Below, piece by piece: positions 43,003 through 51,220 of a stretch of DNA of 64,000 nt; position 1 is the first letter of the stretch; each line of letters begins with the position of its first letter. The stretch lies in NCBI GenBank assembly GCA_947498785.1, contig CANMLS010000004.1, positions 124,001-188,000 on the forward strand, given 5' to 3'. This stretch comes from an uncultured Aquimarina sp. GTDB taxonomy: Bacteria > Bacteroidota > Bacteroidia > Flavobacteriales > Flavobacteriaceae. Both the position numbers and the translations under genes were made by a program. Under the pieces are notes generated by a model that was not told the origin of the DNA, ran no database searches, and was given only the letters and a program-made list of their open reading frames with translations.

Positions 43003-44148
43003 TTACCAGCCAAAATCTTCTTTGATTTTGTTTACTTTATCAAGCATATAATCTTTAGTCAAAAATGCAACTTCAGAAAGCTGAAAACCACTTTCATAAG
43101 CTCTCATTGCTTTTTTAGGTTCTCCTGTTTGCTCATAAAACATACCTAGATAATAATGCCCCAGCATTAGATCTGAGTGTTCTTTTATCGCCAGTTTGCC
43201 CAGAGGTTCTAATTCTGACCAGTTTTCATTTTTTTCTATAGCCGTAGATACGGCAATAAAATCATTAATTCTTATTTTTCGTTTGATACCATATAATTTC
43301 TCTGTAGTTCTATATATGTCTACCAGATAATCATAAGGAGAGGTCTCTAAAGTAAGGATGACTTCTTTATATGTTTTTTTACTGATTGGGCGATACATTT
43401 CAAAAATACCTTCAAGAGCTTTTGGAATCGCTCTTCCTACCAATGTATAGTGAGAGGATTCATCAAAATTATCGAATGCATAACTTATTTCTGGATTTTC
43501 CATCGCAGATAGTTGTTCGTCCAAAGCAACTACACTATTTTTGATATTATCTGCATCATTGGTTGCAGTGGCAAGATAATACCAAATATCATCAGCTGTA
43601 GAAAGCGTACTTTTAATCCGTTCACCCATGGGTGGAGCTAATTCTGGACTTATGCATATATATCCTTGGAAGATGGGATTGTCTTTAAACAAAAAATAAT
43701 TAATGAAATTGGCCGTATAATCATGCCCTACAATAATCTTTAATTGCGCAGTACGGTAATTTTGATTGATATAAGGAACAAGTTCTTGCCCTATAAATTC
43801 AAAGAATTCAGCTCCTTTAAGTTCGGGTAAAAACTGTGCACTATCATACCTGCAATCATCTTCTCTGGTTTTTTTTTGATTAACTCCAACCACAATTGAT
43901 TCGGGCATATCTTCCCAATAAGAAAAATAATCCACATTACCAGCAACGGGTTCAAACAGATAATCCCCGTCCAAAACAATAATTAAGGGATATATTTTAT
44001 CTTCATTTTTTTTGTAATTACGCGGAAGTTGAATTTTTAACTCTCGACTTTGATCTAGTTTTATTGATCTAAAAGATTCATAAATTGCTTGCCCATAGCT
44101 GGAGGCAACAAAAACAAAAGCTATAATAAGAGTTACACTTTTTTTCAT
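43003..44148 (-). CDS. Exported esterase-like alpha/beta-hydrolase with Asp at the nucleophile position
   Basis: 381 aa from ATG 44148 (MKKSVTLIIAFVFVASSYGQ, signal peptide). Putative-esterase (esterase D-like) fold: YPLIIVLDGDYLF, IVVGVNQKK, ELVPYINQNYRTA. The nucleophile elbow, normally GHSxGG, reads VGHDYTANF, so position 143 is Asp instead of Ser; the His of the triad appears kept in DESSHYTLVGR. A C-terminal TPR-like pair (about 300-370, LGHYYLGMFYEQTGEPKKAM) follows. Either it is catalytically inactive, or it uses an Asp nucleophile as haloalkane dehalogenases do; the former is more likely. Fourth gene behind panC-panD-flippase. Confidence 0.82.
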   Translation of the reverse strand: MKKSVTLIIAFVFVASSYGQAIYESFRSIKLDQSRELKIQLPRNYKKNEDKIYPLIIVLDGDYLFEPVAGNVDYFSYWEDMPESIVVGVNQKKTREDDCRYDSAQFLPELKGAEFFEFIGQELVPYINQNYRTAQLKIIVGHDYTANFINYFLFKDNPIFQGYICISPELAPPMGERIKSTLSTADDIWYYLATATNDADNIKNSVVALDEQLSAMENPEISYAFDNFDESSHYTLVGRAIPKALEGIFEMYRPISKKTYKEVILTLETSPYDYLVDIYRTTEKLYGIKRKIRINDFIAVSTAIEKNENWSELEPLGKLAIKEHSDLMLGHYYLGMFYEQTGEPKKAMRAYESGFQLSEVAFLTKDYMLDKVNKIKEDFGW

Positions 44149-44198
44149 AAGTATATTAGGATTACGGTTAAGCAAGGGACAATATATAAATTATTTCC

Positions 44199-45164
44199 TT
44201 ATTTCTCTCTGTTTAAAATAGGGAGAAATAAAAAGGATAACGCTCCGATAATTATATTTATTGCGGTCTGTGACCCCCATAATATCCAACCAAAAGCTTC
44301 TCCAGCAGGTTTTTCAATATCAAAAAGCATCAAAATTGCAGCGATTGCCAATGGAAAAGCACCAATACCTCCATTGGTTGTAGACATAGCCAGTGATCCA
44401 ACTACAAAGGTTGCTAGTATAGGGCCAATCGATAATGAAGCCGTTTCTGGAACAGTAAATTTGATTACATAAAACATAGCCACATAAAGTCCCCAAATAA
44501 GCAATGTATGAAAGACAAAAGCGCCTTTTTGCTTCATTTTTGAGATCGTCTTTATACCTTCTAAAAGACCATAACCAAAATCACGTAGCTTAATTAACAA
44601 AGAGTTTTGTGAAGTTTTTATCATCCTAAGGAAGATAATACCACTAATTAATAAACCCAACAAAATAGCAAGAGTTATAAACGGACTTGCAATTTTTTCG
44701 TCTAAATAGGATAGTAAATGTTCTGATTGAAAAAGTAATGTAATACCTATGATTAGTAATAACATGATCAAATCGATTACTCTCTCAGAAATTATAGTCC
44801 CAAAAGATTTCTTGAATGGGATGTTCTCGTATGTAGAAATAGTGCCTCCCCGAAGAATTTCGCCAGATCTTGGAATTCCTAAATTTGCAAGATATCCTAT
44901 CATAACGGCCATGAAGCTATTTGATGTCTTTATTGAAAACCCTAGGGGTTCTAATAAAAATTTCCATCTATACGCTCTTGATAGATGGGATGTAATTCCC
45001 ATGATTAGTGATATAATAACCCATTTTGGATCAGCTTGAGTAACATATTGAAGTGTTTTTTGTCTTTCCTCTGGAGTAGCAGAAGAGATAGAATACCAAA
45101 TTAAAAAAACTCCCAATGCTAGTGGAAGTATGATTTTAAGAACCTTTATAAGTTTAGGATTCAC
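44199..45164 (-). CDS. Flippase-like / lysylphosphatidylglycerol synthase-type integral membrane protein
   Basis: 321 aa with about eight hydrophobic segments. The UPF0104/LPG-synthase-TM family signature is visible in SHLSRAYRWKFLLEP and GYLANLGIPRSGEILRGG, and the C-terminal STTNGGIGAFPLAIAAIL. It lacks the cytosolic aminoacyl-transferase domain of MprF, so it is a flippase-like unit only. Starts with GTG two bases after the panD stop, probably by translational coupling. Lipid substrate unknown. Confidence 0.85.
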   Translation of the reverse strand: MNPKLIKVLKIILPLALGVFLIWYSISSATPEERQKTLQYVTQADPKWVIISLIMGITSHLSRAYRWKFLLEPLGFSIKTSNSFMAVMIGYLANLGIPRSGEILRGGTISTYENIPFKKSFGTIISERVIDLIMLLLIIGITLLFQSEHLLSYLDEKIASPFITLAILLGLLISGIIFLRMIKTSQNSLLIKLRDFGYGLLEGIKTISKMKQKGAFVFHTLLIWGLYVAMFYVIKFTVPETASLSIGPILATFVVGSLAMSTTNGGIGAFPLAIAAILMLFDIEKPAGEAFGWILWGSQTAINIIIGALSFLFLPILNREK

Positions 45165-45166
45165 TA

Positions 45167-45517
45167 TTATTTTAATAAATTATTTTCCTCATTCGGGAAA
45201 AGTAGTTTCGGCTTGAAATTTTTGGCATCTTCAATATCCATCATAGCGTAGGTAATTAATATGAGGACATCTCCTTTTGCTACTTTTCGTGCAGCAGCTC
45301 CATTCAATGTGATTTCACCACTATTTCTAGGGCCAGGAATGGCATATGTTTCCAAACGTTCACCATTATTATTGTTTACGATCTGCACTTTTTCTCCTTC
45401 AATAATATTAGCAGCATCCATTAGATCTTCATCAATAGTTATACTACCGATATAATTGAGGTCGGCGCCAGTTACTTTAACGCGATGAATTTTTGATTTT
45501 ACTACGTGTACAAACAT
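45167..45517 (-). CDS. panD: Aspartate 1-decarboxylase
   Basis: 116-aa pyruvoyl enzyme making beta-alanine for pantothenate. The self-cleavage site Gly24-Ser25 ([11 protein letters not shown]) is intact, as are Lys9 and His11 ([10 protein letters not shown]), and [20 protein letters not shown] for the active-site loop. It lies 19 bases after panC, so substrate (beta-alanine) and ligase are made together. Confidence 0.96.
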   Translation of the reverse strand: MFVHVVKSKIHRVKVTGADLNYIGSITIDEDLMDAANIIEGEKVQIVNNNNGERLETYAIPGPRNSGEITLNGAAARKVAKGDVLILITYAMMDIEDAKNFKPKLLFPNEENNLLK

Positions 45518-45536
45518 GTTACAAAGTTAGTTATTT

Positions 45537-46385
45537 TTAATTTAGGGCAATGTTATCAATGAGTCTAATTTCTCCAGCAAAGACAGCTATAAAAGCCCTA
45601 TATTTTATATTTTTCCGTTTTCGTTTTATGGATTTTAGATCCGATACTTTAGCGATTTCAAAATATTCCAATTTTAGTTCGCTATTATTTTCAAACTGAC
45701 TTGATACCCAGTTATTTATATGATAAACACTTTTTGTGCCAAATTCTTTTTTTACCTGTTTTAGGGTGGCATAAATCAAAGGAGAAATATCTAGTTGTCT
45801 TTGATTTAACCTTTTATTTCTGGAGCTTAACGCTAATCCACTTTCTTCTCTGTAAATTGGGCAACCAACAATTTGTACTGACATTTTTTCAATTTCAACT
45901 AACTTTTTGACAATCTGTAACTGTTGAAAATCTTTTTCTCCAAAATATGCCTTATTTGGAGTTACGATATTGAAAAAATGTTTTAATACTGTTCCTACTC
46001 CATCAAAATGCCTTGGTCTAAATTTGCCTTCCATTTCATGCTCTAATCCTTTAAAATCATAATTAATAGACGATATTTGATCACCATATACTTCTTTTGG
46101 TGTTGGAGCAAATACAATTATTTCATCAGAAAGGGATGATAAAAGCTTAACATCCTCATTCAGGGTTCTGGGATAATTGACCAAATCATTTGAGTTATTA
46201 AACTGTGTTGGATTTACAAAAATACTAACCACTACCTTTTGATTTTCTTTTATAGCTCTTTCTATCAGGGCTATATGCCCTTTGTGTAATGCTCCCATTG
46301 TCGGGACAAAACCAATGGTTTTATTCTGCTTTTTAAAAGCTGCAACATCGGTTAGTATATCTAGTCTTTTTTTGTGAACCCGCAT
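45537..46385 (-). CDS. panC: Pantothenate synthetase
   Basis: 282 aa from ATG 46385; an upstream in-frame ATG at 46469 would add 28 residues across the promoter. Joins pantoate and beta-alanine using ATP. HIGH-type motif TMGALHKGHIALI (class I nucleotidyltransferase), VVSIFVNPTQF for pantoate contact and the lower signature ALSSRNKRL are all present. Heads the panC-panD-flippase-esterase-like unit. Other pantothenate genes (panB, panE) are not in the window. Confidence 0.96.
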   Translation of the reverse strand: MRVHKKRLDILTDVAAFKKQNKTIGFVPTMGALHKGHIALIERAIKENQKVVVSIFVNPTQFNNSNDLVNYPRTLNEDVKLLSSLSDEIIVFAPTPKEVYGDQISSINYDFKGLEHEMEGKFRPRHFDGVGTVLKHFFNIVTPNKAYFGEKDFQQLQIVKKLVEIEKMSVQIVGCPIYREESGLALSSRNKRLNQRQLDISPLIYATLKQVKKEFGTKSVYHINNWVSSQFENNSELKLEYFEIAKVSDLKSIKRKRKNIKYRAFIAVFAGEIRLIDNIALN

Positions 46386-46407
46386 TGTTGTATAACTTAA
46401 AGGCGTG

Positions 46408-46415
46408 CAAAAATA
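46408..46415 (-). promoter_or_regulatory. Candidate -7 box for panC
   Basis: Minus-strand TATTTTTG, 22 bases before ATG 46385; supports the shorter panC start. Confidence 0.45.
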
Positions 46416-46446
46416 AGATATTACTGGCAGACTGCATAAATTTTCG

Positions 46447-46454
46447 TAATTTTG
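46447..46454 (+). promoter_or_regulatory. Candidate -7 box for the GT5-DUF4270-glmS operon
   Basis: TAATTTTG, 42 bases before ATG 46497, back to back with the panC box. A purine-rich AGGAGGA sits 17-23 bases before the ATG, too far for a normal ribosome site. Confidence 0.45.
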
Positions 46455-46496
46455 CAAAATTAATTCCAAAAGGAGGACGATAAAAGTATCGATTAT

Positions 46497-47306
46497 ATGA
46501 AAGATAAGAGGATATTGTATGTATCATCAGAAGTAATACCTTACCTACCAGAGACTGAAATCTCATCTATGTCTTTTGAAGCGCCAAGAATGGTAAATAG
46601 CAAAGGAGGTCAAATAAGAATTTTTATGCCTAGATATGGCAATATTAATGAAAGAAGACATCAGTTACATGAAGTGATAAGGCTTTCGGGGATGAATTTA
46701 GTTATTAATGATTTAGATATGCCTCTTATCATTAAAGTAGCTTCTATCCCAAAAGAACGAATGCAAGTGTATTTTATAGATAATGAGGATTATTTTAAAA
46801 GAAAAGCAACCTTTACAGATGAAGAAGGTAAGTTGTTTCCAGATAATGACGAACGTGCAATCTTTTTTGCTAAAGGGGTTATCGAAACGGTAAAAAAACT
46901 AAATTGGTCCCCAGATGTAATTCATGTACATGGCTGGTTGGCTTCACTTCTTCCATTATATTTGAAGAATTATTATGCTAATGAACCACTTTTTGGACAT
47001 AGTAAAATAGTAACTTCGGTATATAACCATGGATATGAAGGTACATTGGATATGAAGATGATGGAAAAAGTAAAGTTTGATGGAATAGATGAAGAAAAAA
47101 TAAGTGACTTGGCAAAGCCAACATATAGTAATCTAATGAAGGTAGCAGTTGATAATTCTGATGCCATAATTGTAGGGTCTGAAGAAATTCCTGAAGAACT
47201 TGTAGAGCACTTAAAAAATATAAATCAACCAGTTTTAGAATACAAAAAACCAGATGAATTTGCAGACGCCTATGAAGCTTTTTATCAAACAGAAGTTTTG
47301 GTGTAA
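46497..47306 (+). CDS. GT5 catalytic-domain protein (N-terminal half of glycogen/starch synthase)
   Basis: 269 aa, about half a normal glycogen synthase. It has the GT5 N-terminal Rossmann domain: RILYVSSEVIPYL, GGQIRIFMPRYG, PDVIHVHGWLASLLPLYL and a degenerate VYNHGYEG in place of the usual HN...QG. The second, ADP-glucose-binding GT-B domain is absent; there is no KTGGL motif (the usual KxGGL in the first domain is replaced by a Ser/Met-rich segment). Activity as a synthase is doubtful; a regulatory or binding role is inferred. Short versions like this are conserved beside panC in flavobacteria. First gene of a three-gene operon with DUF4270 and glmS. Confidence 0.8.
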   Translation: MKDKRILYVSSEVIPYLPETEISSMSFEAPRMVNSKGGQIRIFMPRYGNINERRHQLHEVIRLSGMNLVINDLDMPLIIKVASIPKERMQVYFIDNEDYFKRKATFTDEEGKLFPDNDERAIFFAKGVIETVKKLNWSPDVIHVHGWLASLLPLYLKNYYANEPLFGHSKIVTSVYNHGYEGTLDMKMMEKVKFDGIDEEKISDLAKPTYSNLMKVAVDNSDAIIVGSEEIPEELVEHLKNINQPVLEYKKPDEFADAYEAFYQTEVLV

Positions 47307-47314
47307 GCAAAACG

Positions 47315-48988
47315 ATGAAATTATTTATGAAATTGAAAAACATTTTAATTAGAACTACTGCTATAGTAGCTGTTGTTTTTACCTTTTTGTCTTGTGAAGA
47401 CGATTTTAATACAGTTGGTAGCGAAGTTATAGGTGATGTTAATTTTGAAGACAATCAGTATACAGCAATTCCTGTAGCATTTAGTAGAAAATTTGGTAGA
47501 GTACGTACAAATAGCTTATTAGCTTCGATTGATCAAAATGGAACCACACCTCATTCTCATTTACTAGGAGTATATAACGATCCAGTATATGGTCAATCTG
47601 TATACAGTATCTTATCTCAGGTTCAGCCAACTCAATTAAATCCAAATTTTGGAACTAATGCGGTTTTGGATAGTGTCGTTTTTACTTTGCCATATTCTAG
47701 TACTGCTATAGAAACTACATCTGTTGCAATAGGTAACAACGTTACTGAGGCAGTTACTACGTATAGATTAGATTCTATATATGGAAACTCTCCTTTTACA
47801 CTTTCAATTTATAAATCTGATTACTTTTTAAGAGATTTCGACCCAACTTCTAATGATGGGCAGGTTTATTATTCTGATGATATTGATACTAATTTTGGAC
47901 CAGAAGTAGAAGGGACTTTATTGTATTCTAATAATGCTTTTGTGCCTTCTGCAGAAGAGATTGTTTTAACAACAGAAATAACTGAAGCTGATGGGACTGT
48001 TACAAAGAACCGTGAGCGTGTATCGCCAAGATTAAGAGTAAAGTTTGCTGATGAAGTTGTAGCACAATTTAAAACGTTGTTTTTGGATAAAGAAGGTAGT
48101 GTGGAGTTAAGTAATGTGAATAACTTTAGAAATTATTTTAGAGGGATTTATATTAAAGCAGAGCCATTAAATAATACAGGAAATATGATGTATCTTAATA
48201 TCCCTGGGGCACAGTTAACATTGCACTATAGCTTTGATGCAGAAACAGATGATAATTCTGAGGCTCGAGATACAGGAGAATTGACTTTAGGTTTTTCCAA
48301 TATCATCATGAATTCTATAAAAGCCGATTTTGACTCAACCATTGCAGATGAATTACTCCCAGAAAACCAAGATTCAATCAATGGAGAGGCTGATTTGTAT
48401 CTAAAAGGAGGTGTGGGATCATACGCGGTAATAGATCTTTTTGGAGGTAATGTAATTAATGAGAATGGAGAAGAAGAAAATGAACTTAGTTTTCTAAAAA
48501 GACAAGATTGGCTGATAAATGATGCAAGTCTTAAATTTTATATTAATCAGAATAAAGTTGTACCAGGAGCTACCGAACCAGAAAGGATCTTTATTTTTAA
48601 TATAGAAACAGGAGAAGTTCTTGTTGACTATCTTGTGGATCCATCTACGAATATTGATTTTCCGATTTTTTCTAGAATAAATCATTTAGGACGAATTAGT
48701 AGAGATTCAGATGGTAAAGGAGAGTTTTATAAAATACGTATAACACAATATGTCTTAAATGTCCTGAATGATCAATTTGAAAATATAAAACTCGGATTAT
48801 CAGTTTCTCAAAATGTAAACATAATAACAAGTTCAATCGGTGATACCCCTATCACTAATAATGAGGTAATACCAACCTCGTCAATAGTTTCCCATGAAGG
48901 AACAGTTCTCTATGGAAATGGAGCAAGTGTTCCTGAGTCTAAACGTTTAAAACTGGATATTTTTTATACAGCATCAAAAAACAACTAA
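47315..48988 (+). CDS. DUF4270 lipoprotein
   Basis: 557 aa with a lipoprotein signal (KNILIRTTAIVAVVFTFLSC). ATG 47327 (MKLKNILIR) is an alternative start that gives a tidier signal. The mature N-terminus EDDFNTVGSEVIGD and the segments NSLLASIDQNGT, LLGVYNDPVYGQSVYSILSQ and AVLDSVVFTLPYSST match the DUF4270 family of the Bacteroidota. Mostly beta-strand; predicted to sit on the outer membrane. Function is unknown. It starts 9 bases after the GT5 gene and ends 15 bases before glmS, so it is co-expressed with amino-sugar synthesis. Confidence 0.88.
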   Translation: MKLFMKLKNILIRTTAIVAVVFTFLSCEDDFNTVGSEVIGDVNFEDNQYTAIPVAFSRKFGRVRTNSLLASIDQNGTTPHSHLLGVYNDPVYGQSVYSILSQVQPTQLNPNFGTNAVLDSVVFTLPYSSTAIETTSVAIGNNVTEAVTTYRLDSIYGNSPFTLSIYKSDYFLRDFDPTSNDGQVYYSDDIDTNFGPEVEGTLLYSNNAFVPSAEEIVLTTEITEADGTVTKNRERVSPRLRVKFADEVVAQFKTLFLDKEGSVELSNVNNFRNYFRGIYIKAEPLNNTGNMMYLNIPGAQLTLHYSFDAETDDNSEARDTGELTLGFSNIIMNSIKADFDSTIADELLPENQDSINGEADLYLKGGVGSYAVIDLFGGNVINENGEEENELSFLKRQDWLINDASLKFYINQNKVVPGATEPERIFIFNIETGEVLVDYLVDPSTNIDFPIFSRINHLGRISRDSDGKGEFYKIRITQYVLNVLNDQFENIKLGLSVSQNVNIITSSIGDTPITNNEVIPTSSIVSHEGTVLYGNGASVPESKRLKLDIFYTASKNN

Positions 48989-49003
48989 CAAAAAACTTAA
49001 ATC

Positions 49004-50851
49004 ATGTGTGGAATAGTAGGGTACATAGGTCATAGAGAGGCCTATCCAATTGTTTTAAAAGGATTAAAAAGATTAGAATATAGGGGTTATGATTCTGCTG
49101 GGATCGCGCTATATGATGGTAAGGATATTAAATTATCTAAAACCAAAGGTAAAGTTGCAGATCTTGAAGAACGAATAATAAAAGAGATTCCTCTAGATGG
49201 AAATGTAGGAATCGGTCATACAAGATGGGCTACACATGGAGTTCCTAATGATGTAAATTCTCATCCACATTATTCTAATTCTGGTAATCTGGTAATCATA
49301 CATAATGGTATCATTGAGAATTATGATGCTCTCAGAAAAGAATTAATAAACAGAGGGTATGAATTTACATCAGAGACTGATACAGAGGTGTTAGTAAATC
49401 TTATAGAAGATGTAAAAACTAAGGAAAATGTAAAATTAGGTAAAGCAGTTCAAATTGCATTAAACCAAACTGTAGGTGCATATGCAATAGCTGTTTTTGA
49501 TAAACAAAAACCTGATGAAATTGTTGTAGCAAGATTAGGAAGTCCATTGGCAATTGGAGTTGGTGAAGATGAATTTTTTATCGCCTCTGATGCTTCTCCT
49601 TTTATAGAGTATACAAATAATGCTATTTATCTTGAAGATGGAGAAATGGCAATTGTTAGGAGAAATAAAGAGGTTAAGGTAAGAAATATTAAAGATGATA
49701 GTTTAGTAGATCCATATTTACAAGAACTACAGATCAATCTGGAACAGATCGAAAAGGGTGGATATGATCATTTCATGCTTAAGGAGATTTATGAGCAACC
49801 TAATGCTATAAGCGATACTTATAGAGGAAGAATGCGTGTAGCTGATGGAATTATAAAAATGGCAGGAATAGACGATAATCTAGCTAAACTTTTAAATGCT
49901 AAACGTATCATTATTATAGCTTGTGGTACTTCTTGGCATGCAGGTTTGGTTGCAGAATATATTTTTGAAGAATTGGTTCGTTTACCAGTAGAAGTAGAAT
50001 ATGCTTCAGAATTTAGATATAGAAACCCCGTAATTCATCAGGATGATGTTGTGATTGCAATATCTCAGAGTGGTGAAACAGCTGATACTATGGCTGCAAT
50101 TAAATTGGCAAAAGAAAATGGAGCTTTTGTTTTCGGAGTTTGTAATGTTGTGGGATCTTCTATTTCTAGAGAAACACATGCAGGTGCTTATACACATGCT
50201 GGACCAGAGATTGGTGTAGCTTCTACAAAAGCATTTACTACACAAATTACTGTTTTGTCGTTAATAGCCCTAAAACTGGCTGAGAGAAAAGGTACAATTT
50301 CAAATAGTGATTTTCATTTTTATTTACAAGAATTAGAAAGAATTCCAGAGAAAGTAAAATTGGCATTAGAGTCTAATGATCACATTAAGTTTATTGCAGA
50401 TACATATAAAAATGCAAAGAACTTCTTATATCTGGGTAGAGGATTTAATTTTCCGGTAGCACTAGAGGGTGCATTAAAATTAAAAGAGATTTCATACATA
50501 CATGCAGAAGGATATCCCGCAGCAGAAATGAAGCATGGGCCAATTGCATTAATTGATGAGCAAATGCCTGTTGTTGTAATTGCAACAAAGAAAGGTCATT
50601 ATGACAAGGTTGTAAGTAATATTCAGGAAATTAAATCCAGAAAAGGAAAGATCATAGGTATTGTTACCGAGGGAGATGCGACTGTAAAGGAATTAGCAGA
50701 TCATGTTATAGAAATACCAGAAACCGAAGAGTTTTTGACACCTCTTCTTACCACAATACCATTACAATTATTATCATATCACATCGCGGTTATGCTTGAT
50801 AAAAACGTTGATCAACCCCGAAATTTAGCAAAATCAGTAACTGTAGAATAG
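49004..50851 (+). CDS. glmS: Glutamine-fructose-6-phosphate aminotransferase (isomerizing)
   Basis: 615-aa enzyme starting UDP-GlcNAc synthesis by making glucosamine-6-phosphate. Cys2 (MCGIVGYIG) is the glutaminase nucleophile; GHTRWATHG and SETDTEVLVNLIE continue the glutaminase domain (to about 230). Two SIS domains follow (IIACGTSWHAG, AISQSGETADTMAA; LYLGRGFNFPVALEGALKLK) and the terminal LAKSVTVE is the conserved C-tail. Terminated by a strong hairpin. No glmS ribozyme is visible upstream, as expected outside Gram-positives. Confidence 0.98.
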   Translation: MCGIVGYIGHREAYPIVLKGLKRLEYRGYDSAGIALYDGKDIKLSKTKGKVADLEERIIKEIPLDGNVGIGHTRWATHGVPNDVNSHPHYSNSGNLVIIHNGIIENYDALRKELINRGYEFTSETDTEVLVNLIEDVKTKENVKLGKAVQIALNQTVGAYAIAVFDKQKPDEIVVARLGSPLAIGVGEDEFFIASDASPFIEYTNNAIYLEDGEMAIVRRNKEVKVRNIKDDSLVDPYLQELQINLEQIEKGGYDHFMLKEIYEQPNAISDTYRGRMRVADGIIKMAGIDDNLAKLLNAKRIIIIACGTSWHAGLVAEYIFEELVRLPVEVEYASEFRYRNPVIHQDDVVIAISQSGETADTMAAIKLAKENGAFVFGVCNVVGSSISRETHAGAYTHAGPEIGVASTKAFTTQITVLSLIALKLAERKGTISNSDFHFYLQELERIPEKVKLALESNDHIKFIADTYKNAKNFLYLGRGFNFPVALEGALKLKEISYIHAEGYPAAEMKHGPIALIDEQMPVVVIATKKGHYDKVVSNIQEIKSRKGKIIGIVTEGDATVKELADHVIEIPETEEFLTPLLTTIPLQLLSYHIAVMLDKNVDQPRNLAKSVTVE

Positions 50852-50872
50852 CATACTTTTCACAAAATAACC

Positions 50873-50904
50873 AAAAAAAGCCACCTTATAAGGTGGCTTT
50901 TTTT
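50873..50904 (+). terminator. Terminator after glmS
   Basis: AAAAAAAGCCACCTTA directly followed by TAAGGTGGCTTTTTTT: uninterrupted 16-bp palindrome with a T-run. Confidence 0.92.
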
Positions 50905-51220
50905 GTGAGAATTTAATATCAAGAGGTTTGCTTTGCTGTAATTTCAAATCAGAAATGGTATTGGATTATAGAGTATCGATATGAAATTCATTTCTTAGAA
51001 GTTGTTTTGACTATGATTCAATAAAAATTACTAAAAGTTAAATTTCTCGGGAGATGCTCTCAAAAATCTTAAACAAGTATTGTGATGAATCAAGTTTTTG
51101 AAATTATTAATAAATATGAAGATTGGTTTTTTTTGTTATAAAAAGGCAAAGATTTAGCTACTTCATTAAAAAATTATTAAAAAAACGTATATTGTTATCA
51201 TAACTATTAAAAATCAGGGT
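50905..51220. other. Gene-free stretch upstream of the TonB receptor
   Basis: Contains CAAATCAGAAATGGTATTGG (50945-50964), nearly repeated at 9651-9669 (AAATCAGAAATGGTGTTAG); both sit in gene-free DNA. No other structure or sure promoter found. Confidence 0.4.

Noticed and set aside
48989..49003. glmS ribozyme or riboswitch before glmS
   Set aside because: Only 15 bases separate glmS from the upstream gene.
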